DNA of 64,000 nucleotides from Talaromyces rugulosus (lineage: Eukaryota; Ascomycota; Eurotiomycetes; Eurotiales; Trichocomaceae). Shown one piece after another: positions 46,072-60,302 of the stretch (positions are counted from its first letter, which is position 1; each line of letters begins with the position of its first letter). Under the pieces are notes generated by a model. It ran no database searches. It was not told where the DNA came from and saw nothing but the letters and a program-made list of their open reading frames with translations. Location: contig NC_049561.1 of the NCBI RefSeq assembly GCF_013368755.1, positions 5,270,001 through 5,334,000 on the forward strand. Reading direction: 5' to 3'. A program made the position numbers and the translations under genes.

Positions 46072-48314
46072 GGTTTTGAGCAGCAATCCGAAGCTACTAC
46101 TAATTGCGAAGCCAGGTTCTTATTAGATGGCACATCAAGAGCAGGGTTTCCCGTAAAAAAGTCTGCCGGACGGATATTCAGTTGATAGCACTCCACTGGC
46201 CTATATTGTTGTCAGTCAGCAAATCAACACGAAAAACAAATGCAAACGAATGAGCCAGGAAAACTTACATAACAGGCCAATCCTCAACCCGCGGGTTATG
46301 AGTGATCCCAAACACGCTCCAAACGACCACATCATCGTTCTTGACGTCGTCTCCTCGCTTCACGGCATCTGAAACACCTCCAATCTCTTCCTGGCTCTGT
46401 AGCGTGAAGTTTCCAGCAGCGTATAGCTCACCATCCCGATATTTAGTCACCCATACGTGATGTTGCGCAAACCGGGCTCGTCTAGCTTGGATCGATTCAT
46501 TATCAGCAAGAAGCAATTGTGTAGCCATCGGCGTGAATTTGTATGCCACAGGATTGCCGCTGATAGGGTTGATTCTGTTTGTATTCGCCATTTTGATCAC
46601 TCGGTTGTGTTGAGGTGCTGCATCAAACCAGCTTGATTTTTCGACGGGCAATTTACGGATTTCGTAAAAGTTGCCTTCCGGGTTGGTTGTCTTATTCATT
46701 GCCACAGGGTGGGACTCTTCCACATAGACCGTATTTTGGTGACCTTCAACAGCAGGATCAATGCGGATGCAGAAAATGTGCTGGTGGTTCTGAGCCAATA
46801 CGCCGTTTCCTACCACGTTTCCGTAGTCGGACTGCTTTCCGGGGTCAATGTTCACAACGCTGACAATACCTGTTGCCCGCGACTCGACGGCGATGCCACC
46901 GGCTTGGTCGAATTTGTAGGCAAAGATGTATTCATAGTTGGCTAGCGTGATGATAAACTGAACAACCAGTTCTCGCGACCTCGTTACAACCGCACGTCCG
47001 GTCCGCCAGTTTGTGTGTTTCCAACCGATTCCATTGTCTTGCTCATGAAGGCAGATGACGTTTGGAGCAACTGTAGGCTTGCCTTCGGCATCGGTTATAA
47101 CACCGTCAAAATACTACAATGTATCTGTCAGTTGCCAATCATGTTTCATTGGTGCCGAGTTCTCTTTTCGAACCTTGATAGCTCCCAAGCAGTCACAACC
47201 AAGTGACAAGTTGTTCGTGTAGTTGCCTGCTCCGCCGTCACCGAAATCAAATGCCTGCTTTCTGTGGAAAGGGTACCGGGCATCTGCATACGGAACAGTC
47301 TGTTTGAAGTTAGATTAATGACCGTACATATAATTATAGTAATTCTTACCATCTCACTGATGCTGAGTCGGTACATCACACTTCGTCCATCATAGTAGAC
47401 ATCATGAATGGTTGCACCTTCGCGCGGGTTAAATCCAACACGAAATCTCCACTTCTGCCATTCAACCAGAGACTCATTCGAAACCTTGAACGAGGGACCG
47501 TCTGGTTGAAGCACGTTGAGTGCCTTGAGGTCTTCCCTGGTTCCATTGGCCAATAGCTCCGGCACATACTCTGAAGATGAGCAATGTCCTATTATATCCT
47601 CACGGAACCCCTCTTGAGTGAGGCCGTCGCCTCTTCCACCAGTTGCAAGGCGATCGATTCGGATAATCTCGCGTTTGTGGTAATCCATCACAGGGATGAT
47701 GGGTAGCGGGTAGCCGTAGAAATTGGAGTCTGGGTTGCCAGATCGCTGGTCTTGAGCAAATATCAGTCCTTGGAAGTAGCGACTATCATCAGTAGCTTTG
47801 TCACGACCGCCATATGGCCATGGCTCGATGACAACGTCGAATCCTTCCGGGAGCTTGAATTCAGCTACAGCATCTTTGAATTTCTGAGACGTCTGGCAGG
47901 TCTCTACAAAGATTTCGAATTCCGCCCTGAGAAAAAAATATATTAACAATAAAATTAGTTCCTCCCACAACAGTCCGGAACATACAAAGTTAACGTAGCG
48001 TGGTGTTGTTTCCCAACAACGGTGTGTGAGACTCGCTGCCGCTTCTCGACATCGACAATTGCGTCATGGAACTCGGGGACTCGTTCAGAACCAACAACAT
48101 CATACTGGCACTTTGCAAGACGTCTTGGTCGAGGAGATGTAGGACTTAACTTCCCACTGTGCTCCAACTCGAGGTATGGGATGAGCTCGGCCTTAGTGGG
48201 CTCTTCCAGATAAATTTCGCGAAAGAAAAGAACCGAGCCTGGATATGCGGCAGAGATGACTTCTCGCGCAATATCTGTTTCCTTCTCGGAGAGAATATCC
48301 AAGGGATGATACAT
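46072..48314 (-). CDS. Copper amine oxidase (TPQ type)
   Basis: Oxidises primary amines to aldehydes with release of ammonia and hydrogen peroxide; fungal members are often peroxisomal. I start at the ATG ending at 48314 (MYHPLDILSEKETDIAREVI), matching the usual fungal N-terminus; the open frame upstream lacks ATG. The cofactor motif NYEY (TLANYEYIFAY) contains the Tyr that becomes topaquinone. The copper site HxH is in NHQHIFCIRID. The region with the catalytic Asp and FDFGDGGAG is present in the middle, as is the NNLSLGCDCLGAIKYFDG stretch. Several introns interrupt the gene. The last exon gives YQLNIRPADFF and ends near 46072 with no clear SKL-type targeting tail visible. Confidence 0.93.
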
Positions 48315-49253
48315 TTTGGGATGGATGTTTGAGGGAAATTCGTAGAACTGGGATATTGTGTGTGATACGTAACTTGCTCGGAGAGCGTCTGCATACCCCG
48401 CAGCAAATACAACGTTGACAGGCAACAATTATCAAAGCATGCAAGGTTTAAGATAACCAACTGCGTGTGAATTTTTTTGTTAGCCGACTTTTGCTTTTTG
48501 ATGCCGAGAAACATAACTTATAGCAGCCAGGACGCTCGCGGGACACAGTTCCCATTCCGAGCTTCCGACCTGACTTGTCGGAAGAATTTCCGACAGTTCC
48601 GACGCATTGTAGCAATTGCGTTTAATCTGTTTCCAGTGGGATTTGTTTTATTGGTCAACCAAAGTATTTAGAAACATGTACACATATGTCTGCCAAATGT
48701 CTTATCACTTGGCAATAAATTCATGCATATTGTCGGGATTAAGGCTTTAAATTGATCGTCGGAAAGCGTTCCGAGCTTACTAGTACAGTAGAACCTGGGG
48801 TAACCATCATTTTATTACGGCATCCCTGAAGATAGAATTTAGAGATTAACAAGAGAACGATAAAGAGTTGTCTCATGTATGAGATACAGATTGGTGACCA
48901 CATGGGTTGTTTTTCTAACACATCTAAGCATGTCAGGATGATTCTTGCGATGTGCCCTCGTTGTTGACGATGGAAGAACTTTATTACCCTTGCCGTGTAC
49001 ATGTATGCGGGTAATATCATGATACTCAGCATTCTCGATAACGCTACGCAAAATAATTAATCGAATTAACCGCTCAGAGCGGAGAATCCCGAGGTCTCGG
49101 CCCAACTCCGAGGCCAACTCAATCGCCTATTGATCTTGTTCTTTCCTAATCAGGTGTTATTATGTTTTTTATTTCTTCCTTAGACTTTAGATTACCCTTT
49201 ACGATGTTTAAACTTCTAGTATTACTCTGTAACGACAAAATATAATAGCTAGG
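48315..49253. other. Intergenic
   Basis: About 0.94 kb upstream of the amine oxidase. Minus-strand ORFs at 48739-49117 read partly like protein (ELASELGRDLGILRSERL) but have no family match or gene structure; possibly a decayed fragment. Confidence 0.35.
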
Positions 49254-49496
49254 CTAATAAAACTTGAGCTCTATAATTCCAGGCAGCGAACAGGCTTTTA
49301 ATACATGTACCTTACTCTTGCCATAATAAGACTCCTCGACTCTAAATGTTAAAAGATTGAAAATATCATCTCTATGGAAGCAATAGTTGACGGCTACAGC
49401 CTTTGTGTGGTCATTGAAATATAGATGACACCGGTAGTCGTCATATACTGCATAGGCAACAACCTCGGAGTCTGTACTTATATCACCCTCAACCAT
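49254..49496 (-). CDS. Possible small hypothetical protein, divergent from F-box gene
   Basis: Open frame of about 80 residues from the ATG ending at 49496 (MVEGDISTDSEVVAYAVYDD). The codons just upstream are also open (GELFKKIKD) from a possible acceptor TACAG, so it may be a last exon. Sequence is varied and beta-rich (CHLYFNDHTKAVAVNY), looks like real protein, and matches no family I know. It is divergent from the F-box gene with starts only about 50 bases apart. Confidence 0.4.
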   Translation of the reverse strand: MVEGDISTDSEVVAYAVYDDYRCHLYFNDHTKAVAVNYCFHRDDIFNLLTFRVEESYYGKSKVHVLKACSLPGIIELKFY

Positions 49497-49543
49497 ATCT
49501 TTTATCTTCTTGAACAATTCTCCTGTATTGCAAACCGGTCAAT

Positions 49544-50536
49544 ATGAAGTCTCTTCATTTCAAGATGTGGCCCATCTTCAAACGTCAAAAGCCCGACATG
49601 GTAAAGAGAATCCCAGCAGAAATAATCGACTTGATTTTCGATCTCCTCTCGACAGCGGACCAGATATGCCTCGCATTGACTTGTAAATCATTATACGGTC
49701 ACCATCTCGCGCTTCTAATAGCACAAAACAAAAGACCTTCCCAGCTTTTTCCAACCGAAATACGGCCAGCACTGTTGCGCAACACGGATACTGAAAACCG
49801 GTCAAGAGCGCAACTAATTCGCCGGCTTCAGAATAGTCGTTGGAGATATTGCAACACATGTTGGAAGCTTCATAGACCATCGTCATGGCGTTGGCCACTG
49901 ACCAAACGTCAATTAATATCTAAAAATTGGCTTTGCATGCAATACGCTGGCAGGGTTGATCTTTGTCCTTGCCTGACCATAACGTTCCCTAATATGCATC
50001 ACCTGATAGGAACAATCAAATTTGCGGAACAATTTCCAGAGCAATCTCGGTATTATAATGGCCTTGTAAAGAATCTCAACGACGGGTATGGATCCCTGCG
50101 GCATATCTGCATGTTCCAAAAACACCGTGCTGCGCGTCTTCGTATCGCAACAAACTTCTACTGGGATAAATATAGGAAGCTTCTACAAGTAAGAAGCCAG
50201 TATAAGTTTGACCTTGAAATACAAACCTTCTCGCCAAAGGAATTTCAGTTCAGAGGGATCAACGCTCCTTTACGGGATTCACATAAGAGTATCAAGAAGT
50301 GGCTTCGACGCTTCTTCGATGAAGCTGGTTCCAGTTTCTCAGGCTGGCATAGAGTCTGTTCGATTAGTGCAAAATTGTCTCATCCTGACAAGGATGGATA
50401 CGAAGAAGGTCATAACTGCAATTCGAGGATCCTGAGGATAACTATTTGGCGCGAGCTGGGGGGCGGTGACTGGAGCGGTAAATGGCCCGACTGGGTTTGG
50501 ATGCTTAATTCGCGCAGACAACGTATTATTGATTAA
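49544..50536 (+). CDS. F-box domain protein
   Basis: Single exon of about 330 residues. An N-terminal F-box is visible (VKRIPAEIIDLIFDLLSTAD followed by CLALTCKSLYGHH, about residues 20-52), the part that binds Skp1 in SCF ubiquitin ligases. The rest contains the C-x-x-C pattern WRYCNTCWKLH and an aromatic-rich C-terminus (GGDWSGKWPDWVW), common to a large fungal F-box family of unknown substrates. An earlier in-frame Met (49544) is used as start; the ATG at 49598 (MVKRIP) sits right before the F-box and is possible too. No intron seen. Confidence 0.75.
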   Translation: MKSLHFKMWPIFKRQKPDMVKRIPAEIIDLIFDLLSTADQICLALTCKSLYGHHLALLIAQNKRPSQLFPTEIRPALLRNTDTENRSRAQLIRRLQNSRWRYCNTCWKLHRPSSWRWPLTKRQLISKNWLCMQYAGRVDLCPCLTITFPNMHHLIGTIKFAEQFPEQSRYYNGLVKNLNDGYGSLRHICMFQKHRAARLRIATNFYWDKYRKLLQVRSQYKFDLEIQTFSPKEFQFRGINAPLRDSHKSIKKWLRRFFDEAGSSFSGWHRVCSISAKLSHPDKDGYEEGHNCNSRILRITIWRELGGGDWSGKWPDWVWMLNSRRQRIID

Positions 50537-50872
50537 TAATTTCCAAAAAAGGATCTTAAACCATTGCAGTCATTCGTATTTTAAGTTCATTTAAGCGTCA
50601 ATAATTAACCGCGTGCGGATAATTCCCGAAGCGGATTGATGCTTATCCAAATCTATCCAAATTCACCCCCGCAGAAAAGAACAGAACAAAGGCACGCAGC
50701 GCCGATCGCCTGATCAAGTGGGGATCCAAAAAAAAGAAAAAAAATCCCCGTTTCGCTCTAGACTCGGTTTGGTCATGACCTACATATAAAAGGACAAGCT
50801 CGCGGGGTTCCCCGTGGGAAAAGGAGTGTGACGCTTGTCTCACGCGAAGAAACCCCAAACCCGCCGCCCATC
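50537..50872. other. Intergenic, promoter of sugar transporter
   Basis: About 0.34 kb containing purine-rich runs near 50730-50745. The frame of the transporter is open upstream to 50828 but only from a GTG. Nothing else recognised. Confidence 0.4.
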
Positions 50873-52923
50873 ATGAGCGACAAAATCAGCTCGTGGAATG
50901 TCGTCCACCGGCTGGAGAAGCGCTCGCTTCTCGTTGGAATCAACTGCATCGCAGCACTGTCTATTTTAATGTTTGGCTATGACCAGGGCTTGATGGGTGG
51001 TGTCAATAATGCCGAAGACTATATTGACCGCATGGGCTTCGGCTACACAAAGTACGTCGACGGCACCCCGACGCCCGTGATCACCAACACACTGCTGCAA
51101 GGGGGCATCGTCTCTGTATATTATTTAGGCACGCTATTTGGAGCATTATTCGGAGGCAAACTGGGCGACAATGTAGGCAGGATCAAGACTATTGCGATGG
51201 GTGCGCTCTGGGGCATTGTGGGTGCAACTTTGCAAACGTCAGCTCAAAACCACAATTGGATGATTTGCGGTAAGATCGCCTGACTCCCCCCTGACAGTCA
51301 TACGTTATTGACACACCTTTTAGCTCGTGCTGTCAATGGATTCGGTACTGGAATCCTTAACGCCATCATCCCGGTGTGGGCTACTGAGACAAGTGTACGT
51401 TTTGTATAATTGCTGTCTATGTAGCCAATGTTGACTATAGCCAGGAACACACTTCGCGGGGCCAATTTATTGCCATTGAATTTACACTGAATATTTTGGG
51501 TGTTGTCATTGCGTACTGGATGGAATTGTACGTTCTATTTTTTACAGTGCCATTCGTCCTTCAATACTAACAGAACAGTGGCCTCTCCTTTATTGACGGC
51601 GGCAAATCAGCCATCAGATGGCGTTTCCCTATCGCATTCCAAATCATATTCCTCCTCGTCCTCTTCGTGGCGGTGTGGTTCTTTCCGGAATCGCCGCGTT
51701 GGCTAGTAAAGTGAGTCCCTGAAGTGGGTGCCCAAGTTAGTCTCTAGAGTAGTCGCTAACTTAGTGGGCAAGGGTTGGACGAGAAGACGAAGCCCGGTAC
51801 ATACTAGGCCGGTTACGAGGAGACTCTGAAGAAGAAGATAGAGCTCGTGCAGACTCTGAATTCCGCGATATTTTGAACATTGCGGAACTTGAGCAATCAA
51901 TCTCGCACAACCACTCGTATTTGTCTATGCTGTTTGGCTACAAGTCGGGGAAGTTGCATCTCGGACGTCGAGTGCAATTGGTCATCTGGCTACAGATCAT
52001 GCAGGAATGGGTTGGTATTGCTGGGGTCACAGTTTGTATGTTTTTTTGTCACCTAACTTTTTTCTCCATGACTTACCATATCATTTAGATGCGCCGACTA
52101 TCTTCTCAATTGCTGGTTTCAATGCCGAAAAGAGCCAGTGGATTAGCGGATTGAACAACGTGTTCTACATGGTCCGTCGACCACCGTGTTGCTACTGAAA
52201 TAATCTGCTAACACAATATTAGTTTGCAACCCTGATCTGCGTGTTCACTCTCGATCGGATTGGCCGTCGATGGACGCTTTACTGGGGTTCTATAGCGCAA
52301 GGTCTGGCTATGTTCCTTGCCGGCGGCTTCTCTCGACTCGGCATCAACGCCACTGCAGCGGGTGATACCGTCAAAGCATCTCAATACGGGGCTGCTGCTG
52401 CTTCCATGGTTTTCATCTTTACCTCTGTTTTCGGCGCAACCTGGTTGACGGTCCCGTGGCTTTACCCGGCCGAGATCTTCCCCTTGGCTGTGAGAGCTCG
52501 CGGAAATGCGTGGGGTGTTGTTGGATGGAGTATTGGAAATGGTTGGCTGGTATGGACAAGACTCTTTTCACTCTGGATATTTCCCGGATCTTTGATTTCG
52601 GCAGGCTAACGCTGGACAAGACTCTTTTGTGCCCAACCATGTTTGGTAAAATCGGCGAAAAGACGCTGTATATTTTCGGCATTGCTAACGTGATCACGCT
52701 TCCGATGGTCTGGGCACTGTATCCCGAGAGCAACCAGCGCACGCTCGAGGACATGGACCTTTTGTTTGCTGCTGACACGCCGTGGAACTGGGATGCTGAG
52801 AGCACCTTTGCGCGGCTCAAGGCAGAGAACCCGGACCTGGGGGTTTCGACGAGCCGGAAGAACAGCGTCTTCGATCCGGAGACGGGAAAGCCTATGCGGC
52901 AGGAACTTTCCCTGGTCTTGTGA
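50873..52923 (+). CDS. MFS sugar transporter
   Basis: Plasma-membrane importer of a hexose or similar sugar, sugar porter family. The start ATG at 50873 (MSDKISSWNVVHRLEKRSLL) precedes TM1 (LSILMFGYDQGLMGGV). Signatures follow in order: GGKLGDNVGR, ARAVNGFGTG, the sugar-porter motif PESPRWLV, LQIMQEWVGIAG, DRIGRRWTLYWG, and WLYPAEIFPLAVRARGNAWG. The C-terminal tail is hydrophilic (NPDLGVSTSRKNSVFDPETG). At least six introns. A 71-bp intron (52550-52620) must be removed to join GNGWL to TLLCPTMFGKIGEKT; without it a false stop appears near 52609. That intron carries a 16-bp direct repeat copied across its 3' splice site (separate entry). Confidence 0.9.
52553..52628 (+). repeat. 16-bp direct repeat spanning an intron of the sugar transporter
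   Basis: TGGACAAGACTCTTTT occurs at 52553-52568, just inside the 5' end of the intron, and again at 52613-52628, crossing the 3' splice site. The two copies are exactly 60 bases apart. It looks like a short local duplication that lengthened or created the intron. Confidence 0.85.
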
Positions 52924-53509
52924 GCTGTGGAAAATGGGCCAAGTAATCTTGAATTGAATGTTGAGATAGTATAGAGAGGTGGTGAGCGAGATGTTTACGT
53001 GAACACGATTACAAGCATGGAATTGCAGCTATACACAGGATTACCCATGCATGCTGAGGCAATACACACAACACGTACAGTCACTAATCATAAAATGAAG
53101 ACGTATGAGTCACCATGAACCTATCGCTCTCCTATCTGTATATTGACGCCGTAGAATCCCGTGTAGCCGCGAGCCGGAGCCTTCCGCTGCGGTTGTCGGG
53201 CCGATTGTATGCGGTATTTTCGTTTCCGCGGGCTGTGTATTGCCGTAATCCTGGGTTCGGCGGAACTAGATATGGTGGTATCTGATTGGCTGAGCTCCCG
53301 CTAAATTACGCTCATGACAGTACGGATACAATACGGGTAGCTTTTGCTTCAACGTCAACCTCGCCGCTGCTAAACTGTCCGCAACAGCAAACACACTTCT
53401 CTCTCTTCCCCCCCCACGCAACCCCATCCTCAGCTCCCTTTTTGCTTCTGGGTGCTCCTCCGTTCCTCTTATTTTCTCGGAGGATTGTTTATTCACATTT
53501 GTCTGCGCC
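52924..53509. other. Intergenic
   Basis: About 0.59 kb, promoter and leader of the dihydrolipoyl dehydrogenase gene, with GC-rich blocks (53160-53260) and C/T-rich stretches near 53390-53420. Confidence 0.4.
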
Positions 53510-55556
<2,047 letters not shown>

Positions 55557-55795
55557 ATGCCCTAGGATGAAATCGTTCTAAACCCCTTTTTTTAACCCCT
55601 TTTTGAGAAGACATTGTCGCCATGTCAACATGTATTACTGTGCTAGCCTACTAGCGAGGAAAATTCCCCGTGTTATAAAATTTTCCATGTAGAATTTCTA
55701 TAATCAATATTTTCTTTTGTCATTATCGTACCATATGGTAGTATTTACTTTGAACAAAAACTTTTAAGCATGAAGCTCTGTAAGAATATGCACTA
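55557..55795. other. Short convergent intergenic region
   Basis: About 0.24 kb between the 3' ends of the E3 gene and the phosphoglucomutase gene; AT-rich, nothing else seen. Confidence 0.4.
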
Positions 55796-58086
55796 TCAGA
55801 GCTCAAGCGTATACGAAGACGAGGTAAAGAGTTTGTCGGCGTGCGTCATGGACGGCGCAAACGGAGCAACCCATTGCGAGCGAATCGCCTTGAAGACATC
55901 ACACACGGTCTCGATGGCTTTTTGCTGGTCGTTTTTCCAGGACTCAATATAGACTGTTGTGCATGAATGAATTAGCTTTTGTGTGGACCAAAAATCAACA
56001 AGGGGGTGGGTTGGTACATTTAACCTTGGGCTCGGTGCCCGATCCTCTCAGCGTGAATTTGACATCCTCATCAAGCCACAGCGTGAGCATGTGGCTGCCC
56101 TGATCAATCGGGAGTTCTGGTTTGTTATCCGACGTATCCGAGTCATATCCCAGAGTCATGTCGCGCCAGCGCGAGATTGTGAATTGCTTATCTGTTGTCG
56201 AGGGATCACCAAACTTGCTACCCTTTTTCCAGCCGCCGGCGCGGATCTGCACGAATAAAGAGGCTGTTGTATCCGGGTCTGGGGAGCGGAAGTAGTGGTT
56301 TAGAGTTTCGTGATGGCCGTATTTGCTGTATAGCTGCTGGAGTTTGTCGAATGGGGTCATGCCCTGAGACTGCCATTGGCCTGCAGCAAGAAGAAAGATG
56401 CTGGCGGCTGTGACGCCGTCCTTGTCGTAGCATACTTGTGGAAACATGTATCCCAAAGCTTCTTCAAAGGCAAACGGCACTTGATGGTCGTCCTGGCGCT
56501 CGAGGTCTTCGGCAATGCTGCCCATCCATTTGAATCCGGTGAGCGTTTCGCGGTGGTGCACGCCGTAGTCCGCGCACATTTTGGCGAGCATGCTTGACGA
56601 GACGGTGCTGTTGAGCATGTAGTAACCCTTTTCTTTAGGGCAGGGATGCGGCAGGTTTTCGAGGATGTGCGAAGCAAGGAGGACGCCGAGCTGGTTGCCA
56701 GTGAAGGTGTACCAGGATTTTCTGATGTTATGGTTATTACTTTGCTGTTCTATATATGGAAGGAGTGAAACTAACTCTGGGATCCTCTGTGCAACTGCTA
56801 GGCGGTCCGCATCTGGGTCATTTGCAATCAGGATGTCGCGGTTGTTTAGTCCAGCCGAGCGCATAGCTAGATCTAATGCACCATTTTCTTCAGGGTTGGG
56901 GTACGGGATATTGGGAAAGTCCGGGTTTGGTTTGATCTCCTCGGCGACAGGGAGGTAACAAGAGCCAACGCCAACCTGGTCCATTATTGTAGAAAAAACA
57001 GTCCCTCCGGTGCCGTGGAGAGGGGTGTACATGAAATTGGGGGGTAGCAGGAATTCCGAGACTGTGGATCTCTGCCAATTCAGTCAGATTGTATACAACA
57101 TATGATGGGGCAGGAAAACATACTGTATATTCACGTATACGGCTCGCCCAGTGGTCAAAAACGGTATCAAAGGCGTAGTAATCGAAACGTTTTGTCTCGC
57201 TGTGAAGCTCGTGGTTATGTAAATAGTCAATGTGCGTCTGCAGAGGCTCCCATGCGGTTTTCCAGGGCACCAAGTTTGAATTGATGTGTCGTGCAATATG
57301 GGCGTCGTTGGGCGAGTTGATCTGGACGCCTTTGCGGAGGTAGCTACAGAGAATTAGTCAAATAAATAAATAAATAGTGAAAGAGACCAACACTTTGTAG
57401 CCGTTGTCACAGGCAGGATTCTATTTATATTAGCACATTTCTAACAAAACCGATAATATAAACTTACATGGCTAGCAGTAATCATGACTCCTGCAGCAGC
57501 CCCGTACCACTTTGTCGCAAAAGCCACTAGTGGAGTCGTGCACTGGTTTCCGAGCCATAGGACCTTGATACCTGCTCCGAGAAGAGCATTCACGACGAGG
57601 CTGGAATACTTCTTGGAGTTGTGCCGGGCATCAGATGCAACAACCACACCTCGAGATGCCGCACAGTCTGCATCGACCTCGAGCAGGAACCTCGCAAGAC
57701 CCTGGGAAGTCTGGACCACGATGAGAGGGTTCATAAAAGCGAATCCAGCCTGCATTTTGGCGCGTAGGCCCGCAGTGCCGAATTGGATGCCTGGTGCTGT
57801 CAGTTCGGCTTTTGTATACAAGTTTTGATATAGTGCATAGACCCACGCTTTCGAAGGCGCTTTTCCAGCTCGGCCGCATTGTTTGTGTCTTTTAAATGTT
57901 GGATTTCTGCTCTGGTATCGGGATCCTTGCCAAATTAGAGAGACCATTTATAGACTGACGATGTACACAAGACTTACTTGGTCCCATTCCAACCACTGGT
58001 TGGTCAGGTTCGAAATAGGCGCCTACACTCGACCAGATTAGTACCGGACACGCAGTCATTTATGGATATCCTACCTCTGGATCCAT
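55796..58086 (-). CDS. Phosphoglucomutase / phosphopentomutase (PGM2/PRM15 type)
   Basis: Interconverts 1- and 5- or 6-phosphates of pentoses or hexoses. The ATG ends at 58086 (MDPE); a small first exon joins LTNQWLEWDQ, then DPDTRAEIQHLKDT. The N-terminal motif LRKRIQFGTAGLRAKM fits this group. The phosphoserine loop TASHNP is split by an intron near 57466. The metal-binding loop is DPDADR, the sugar-recognition region EEALGYM, and the phosphate-binding loop RGSGTEPK, all present. The C-terminus ends YTLEL at about 55796. Overall length, about 600 residues, fits eukaryotic phosphopentomutase-like enzymes better than classic glucose-specific PGM. Several introns. Divergent from the desaturase gene. 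Confidence 0.92.
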
Positions 58087-58582
58087 TTTGTCGTTCAACC
58101 AGAGTGCAACTTGCAAATAATATAGATGCAACTGGACAAATGGCGTGCAGCAGAGTCAGGCTGCTGATCACCAGGCGGGGCAGAGTGGAAGAGGTTAGCG
58201 CGGACGGCCACCTCGGGGCCGCTGCAACCCTCATCATGTTGACTGTTCCTCGCTCACACTCACACCCGAGCCCCGAATGAGCGGTGATCACTGCGCACCA
58301 TCTGATGTCCCGTTCTGAAACGTCGATGCCTACTGACCATTGATCTGGGAGCACTGAGCTACCCCATAAGTATTTCAGACTAGCTCTCCCGGCGATCCCG
58401 CGTCTACAACCATCTTCCGACGTCCCCCTTCAACAGTCAACAGCCAACAACTGCCAGCTGTCTCCGCTGAACACCGCCTGCTTGCTGCATTATAATGCTG
58501 CTATAGTAGATATCTGACTTGGATTTTCGATATTGCATGTTTTTTCAAGTTTCTTGTTCTCAATTGTCACAACTACTACGAT
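58087..58582. other. Divergent promoter region
   Basis: About 0.5 kb between the phosphoglucomutase (minus) and desaturase (plus) starts. C/T-rich stretches near 58385-58480. Likely carries both promoters. Confidence 0.45.
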
Positions 58583-60302
58583 ATGAGCGACCCCAAACGA
58601 GCCGGTCTGGCGGACCGTAGACAGAAGATTCTCTCGCGGCGAGAGATCGAGGGCATGATTGCTGACGGCCGACATGTCTTTATTTTTGACAACCGGGTGT
58701 TGAAGGTGGATGCATGGATGAAGTTTCACCCTGGCGGTCAACATTCAATCAAGCACATGGTCGGTCGAGATGCGACGGATGAGATAAATGCGTATGCCTA
58801 GCTGTTGTGCTGTTTGTGGTGTATCGTGCTGACTTGTGATTTCCAACAGATTGCACTCAAAAGAAGCCCGCCAGCGCATGCTCCCGTATCAGGTCGGACG
58901 AATCGAAGGCCGATGGACCAATTTCCTACCGCCTATCCAAGGAGGACACTTCCGCCCTTACGACCCGAATGAAGCCTCATCAGATGATTCAAGCGAAACG
59001 AGTACACGGTCGTCATCTCCCGTGTTTGATAACCCCCTAGAGGAGGGTACTACACGCCAAAGAAAGAGCTCGGTCTCGACAGCCGCGTCGTCTGCGCCGT
59101 CGACCCCATCCGACGAAAAGACAGACGAGTGGCGCCCTTCATTCCTTGACGCTCGAACGCAGGAAGAGATTGTGTTTGACCTCGGAAAGTACCCTTCCCT
59201 CAAGCCCGATGTACAGGATTTTATTGTCGAAAAGTACCGAGAACTGGGCCAACGAATCGCTGCCGAAGGTCTGTATGACTGTAATTACTGGGCCTACTTC
59301 AGAGAGAGCTGTCGCTACAGCGTCCTCGCTGCGCTTTCCTACACTTTTCTTCGACTCGGCTGGTATTGGACATCGGCATTTTTTCTGGGATTCCTATGGC
59401 AGCAGCTTGTGTTTACTGTCCATGATGCCGGCCACATGGGCATTACACATGACTTTCAGTTTGACTCGACCCTTGGCATGACGATTGCCAGCTACATTGG
59501 CGGACTGAGTCTATGCTGGTGGAAACACAACCACAACGTACACCACATCGTGACCAATGAGCCTGAACACGACCCCGACATTCAGCATATGCCTTTTTTC
59601 GCCATCTCGCACCGTTTTCTCAACAGCCTCCGCAGCACATACTACGAACACATCATGGTCTTTGACGCTGGGGCCAAGATATTTTTGAAGTATCAAAACT
59701 ATTTGTATTATGTGCTCCTCCTCTTTGGCCGATTCAACCTGTATGTGTTGGTGTGGTCGTACTTTCTTTCGAGCAAAGCGCCGAAGAAGGGTCCTGCTTG
59801 GTGGCACGTGTATTATGAACTTACTGGACAAGTCTTTTTCTGGTACTGGTACGGATACTGCGTGGTCTACGGCTCGATCCCGGACTGGCCCAACCGGATC
59901 ATGTTCGTTTTGATCTCTCATCTGGCGCAGTCGCCCTTGCACCTGCAGATCACGCTGTCGCACTTTGCCATGTCGACGGCCGACCTGGGCATCCACGAGT
60001 CGTTTCCTCAGAAAATGCTGCGCACGACCATGGACGTCGACTGTCCGCCGTGGCTAGACTTTATCCACGGTGGACTTCAATTCCAGGCCATTCACCATTT
60101 GTACCCGCGTATCCCGCGGCACAATCTGCGACGCACGCAGACCCTGGTATTGGAATTCTGCCGCGAGGTCAATGTGCCATATGCCATCTTCACATTTACC
60201 GATGGGAACAAGGAGGTCATTTCGCGGCTGGGCGAGGTGGCCAAGCAGGTGCGCATGCTGGAGGAGTGTCGCAAGGCTGTTTCGCGCGAGTTGGTGCATT
60301 AA
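58583..60302 (+). CDS. Delta-8 sphingolipid desaturase with cytochrome b5 domain
   Basis: ER membrane enzyme introducing the delta-8 double bond in the long-chain base of fungal glucosylceramides. The ATG at 58583 starts a cytochrome b5 domain whose heme motif is HPGG (WMKFHPGGQHSIKHMVG); an intron (about 58791-58849) splits it after DEINA. A Ser-rich linker with charged residues follows. The desaturase domain has the three His boxes HDAGH, HNVHH and QAIHH, the last with Gln in place of the first His, typical of front-end desaturases. TM segments lie between them. About 510 residues. The gene is divergent from phosphoglucomutase and tandem with the CFEM gene. Assignment to delta-8 sphingolipid rather than acyl substrate is by family resemblance. 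Confidence 0.92.

Noticed and set aside
48739..49117. Minus-strand ORFs upstream of the amine oxidase
   Set aside because: They read partly like protein but overlap in two frames and have no family match; could be decayed, not counted as a gene.
52550..52609. Premature stop in the sugar transporter
   Set aside because: It lies in an intron; splicing gives a continuous C-terminus.
59511..59996. 161-codon minus-strand ORF opposite the desaturase
   Set aside because: Antisense shadow.
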